From the NCBI GenBank assembly GCA_029556915.1, contig JAKQIT010000050.1, positions 62,001 to 126,000 on the forward strand: a stretch of 64,000 nucleotides of DNA, given 5' to 3'. The DNA comes from Pseudomonadota bacterium. GTDB taxonomy: Bacteria; Pseudomonadota; Gammaproteobacteria; Burkholderiales; Methylophilaceae. The position numbers and the translations under genes were made by a program. Under the pieces are notes generated by a model, which saw only the letters and a program-made list of their open reading frames with translations, searched no databases and was not told where the DNA came from. This document shows, one piece after another, positions 63,659 through 64,000 of the stretch (position 1 is the stretch's first letter; every line of letters begins with the position of its first letter).

Positions 63659-64000
63659 ATGTTCCAAACCTTCAATCATGCCAAAATTCGTTTGCCATTT
63701 TCTTCTCCAGATGAAAGTGCTTGGGCTTATTTAGAGTTGATGGTCAATTCGTACTTTTTCTTTGCAGATTGCCTAATTACAGAAGATGCTATTAACATCA
63801 GCACTTCGTATATATTATCCAACCCAGGACAGTTGACCGAACTCAGTACAAATAAGAATGTGTCTATCAAGGGAGTTTATGTTATATCGCCACCCCATAT
63901 GAATTCGACCGAATCATGGAAAATGGACAGGGTTGCTCAAGTTAGTAGTGGTGTAACAATTGAAGATAATTACAAAGTGAACATTGAAATTTATGAATTA
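63659..64000 (+). CDS. Partial unknown gene, probable element cargo
   Basis: The reading frame from ATG 63659 stays open for 114 codons to the window end. The product begins MFQTFNHAKIRLPFSSPDESAWAYLE and continues with mixed sheet/helix character, no signal peptide and no motif I recognise. It diverges from the XRE gene across paired inverted repeats, the usual layout of a regulated cargo or defence operon in islands. No function can be assigned from this fragment. Confidence 0.65.
   Translation, partial: MFQTFNHAKIRLPFSSPDESAWAYLELMVNSYFFFADCLITEDAINISTSYILSNPGQLTELSTNKNVSIKGVYVISPPHMNSTESWKMDRVAQVSSGVTIEDNYKVNIEIYEL

Larger units (their letters stand above)
54042..64000 (+). mobile_element. 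Integrated element in recJ with a multi-recombinase operon (left end and most of its core)
   Basis: The left end is placed where recJ loses family similarity (about 54042). The interior carries three tyrosine-recombinase-like genes, two coiled-coil genes, a RecD2-like helicase, an XRE regulator and a partial unknown gene, with no housekeeping genes and none of the REP copies common in the flank. The right end is not in the window. The plan recalls Tn554 (TnpA, TnpB, TnpC; inserts in radC) and other recombinase-trio islands, but has extra core genes. Confidence 0.85.

Noticed and set aside
54042-64000. Conjugative element or prophage
   Set aside because: No relaxase, type IV secretion, capsid, terminase or lysis gene is visible in the part seen; the recombinases are not of phage lambda type in arrangement.

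Overview
The window reads as chromosome of a methylotrophic betaproteobacterium, most likely Methylophilaceae (Methylotenera-like). The pointers are a formaldehyde-activating-enzyme homologue, an isc cluster near the old suhB/trmJ/cysE neighbourhood, PEP-CTERM proteins, a flavocytochrome-c sulfide dehydrogenase pair, EutBC without microcompartment genes, and an A+T-leaning base composition. The assignment comes from gene content and protein style only; no search was run.

Layout. 1-4.4 kb: 3' end of phoU, a phosphate-type porin behind a Pho-box array, then a beta carbonic anhydrase and a short SulP transporter. 4.5-12 kb: a small membrane orphan, then the full isc operon on the minus strand (iscR, a second cysteine desulfurase, iscS, iscU, iscA, hscB, hscA, fdx) behind an IscR-type operator. 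12.2-16.4 kb: two translationally coupled membrane proteins carrying cytochrome c domains (one CydA-like), divergent from a RegA/ActR-type regulator, then cysE. 16.6-26.4 kb: rlpA-like, protease-TPR, trmJ, suhB, a PEP-CTERM protein, xseA, and the operon dsbB-cysM-ydbH-ynbE-ydbL. 26.4-33.9 kb: a PolB-like exonuclease, a KdpDE-like two-component pair beside kup, rlmD and a small orphan. 33.9-41.5 kb: eutBC, an APC permease, the fae homologue, htpG and a second PEP-CTERM protein. 41.8-52.5 kb: fccB with a monohaem cytochrome, an ankyrin protein, purL, an HTH orphan, a DUF4197 protein and glgP. 52.6-54.04 kb: a shortened RpfE-like gene and the 5' half of recJ.

At about 54,042 recJ stops matching its family inside the conserved GPRIN segment, and a mobile element begins that runs past the window end. 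Its first six genes form a tightly coupled operon: a tyrosine-recombinase-like protein (612 aa), a second one with a Cys-rich tail (786 aa), two small coiled-coil proteins, a degenerate RecD2-like helicase (735 aa), and a polynucleotide-kinase-like domain fused to a tyrosine recombinase (592 aa). A convergent XRE regulator and the start of a divergent unknown gene (probable cargo) follow. The plan recalls Tn554 (two recombinases plus small TnpC) and other recombinase-trio islands, but the helicase and the kinase-recombinase fusion make it distinctive. This is my best candidate for an undescribed system.

About a dozen copies of a REP-like palindrome (arms near CCTCTGCAAGCC / GGCTTGCAGAGG plus a tail near AAAATCTCTCGGG) are scattered between host genes, one of them inside the rlmD reading frame. 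None was seen in the mobile element. One MITE-like 144-bp element lies at 17.1 kb. I saw no rRNA, tRNA, CRISPR array or classical IS transposase.
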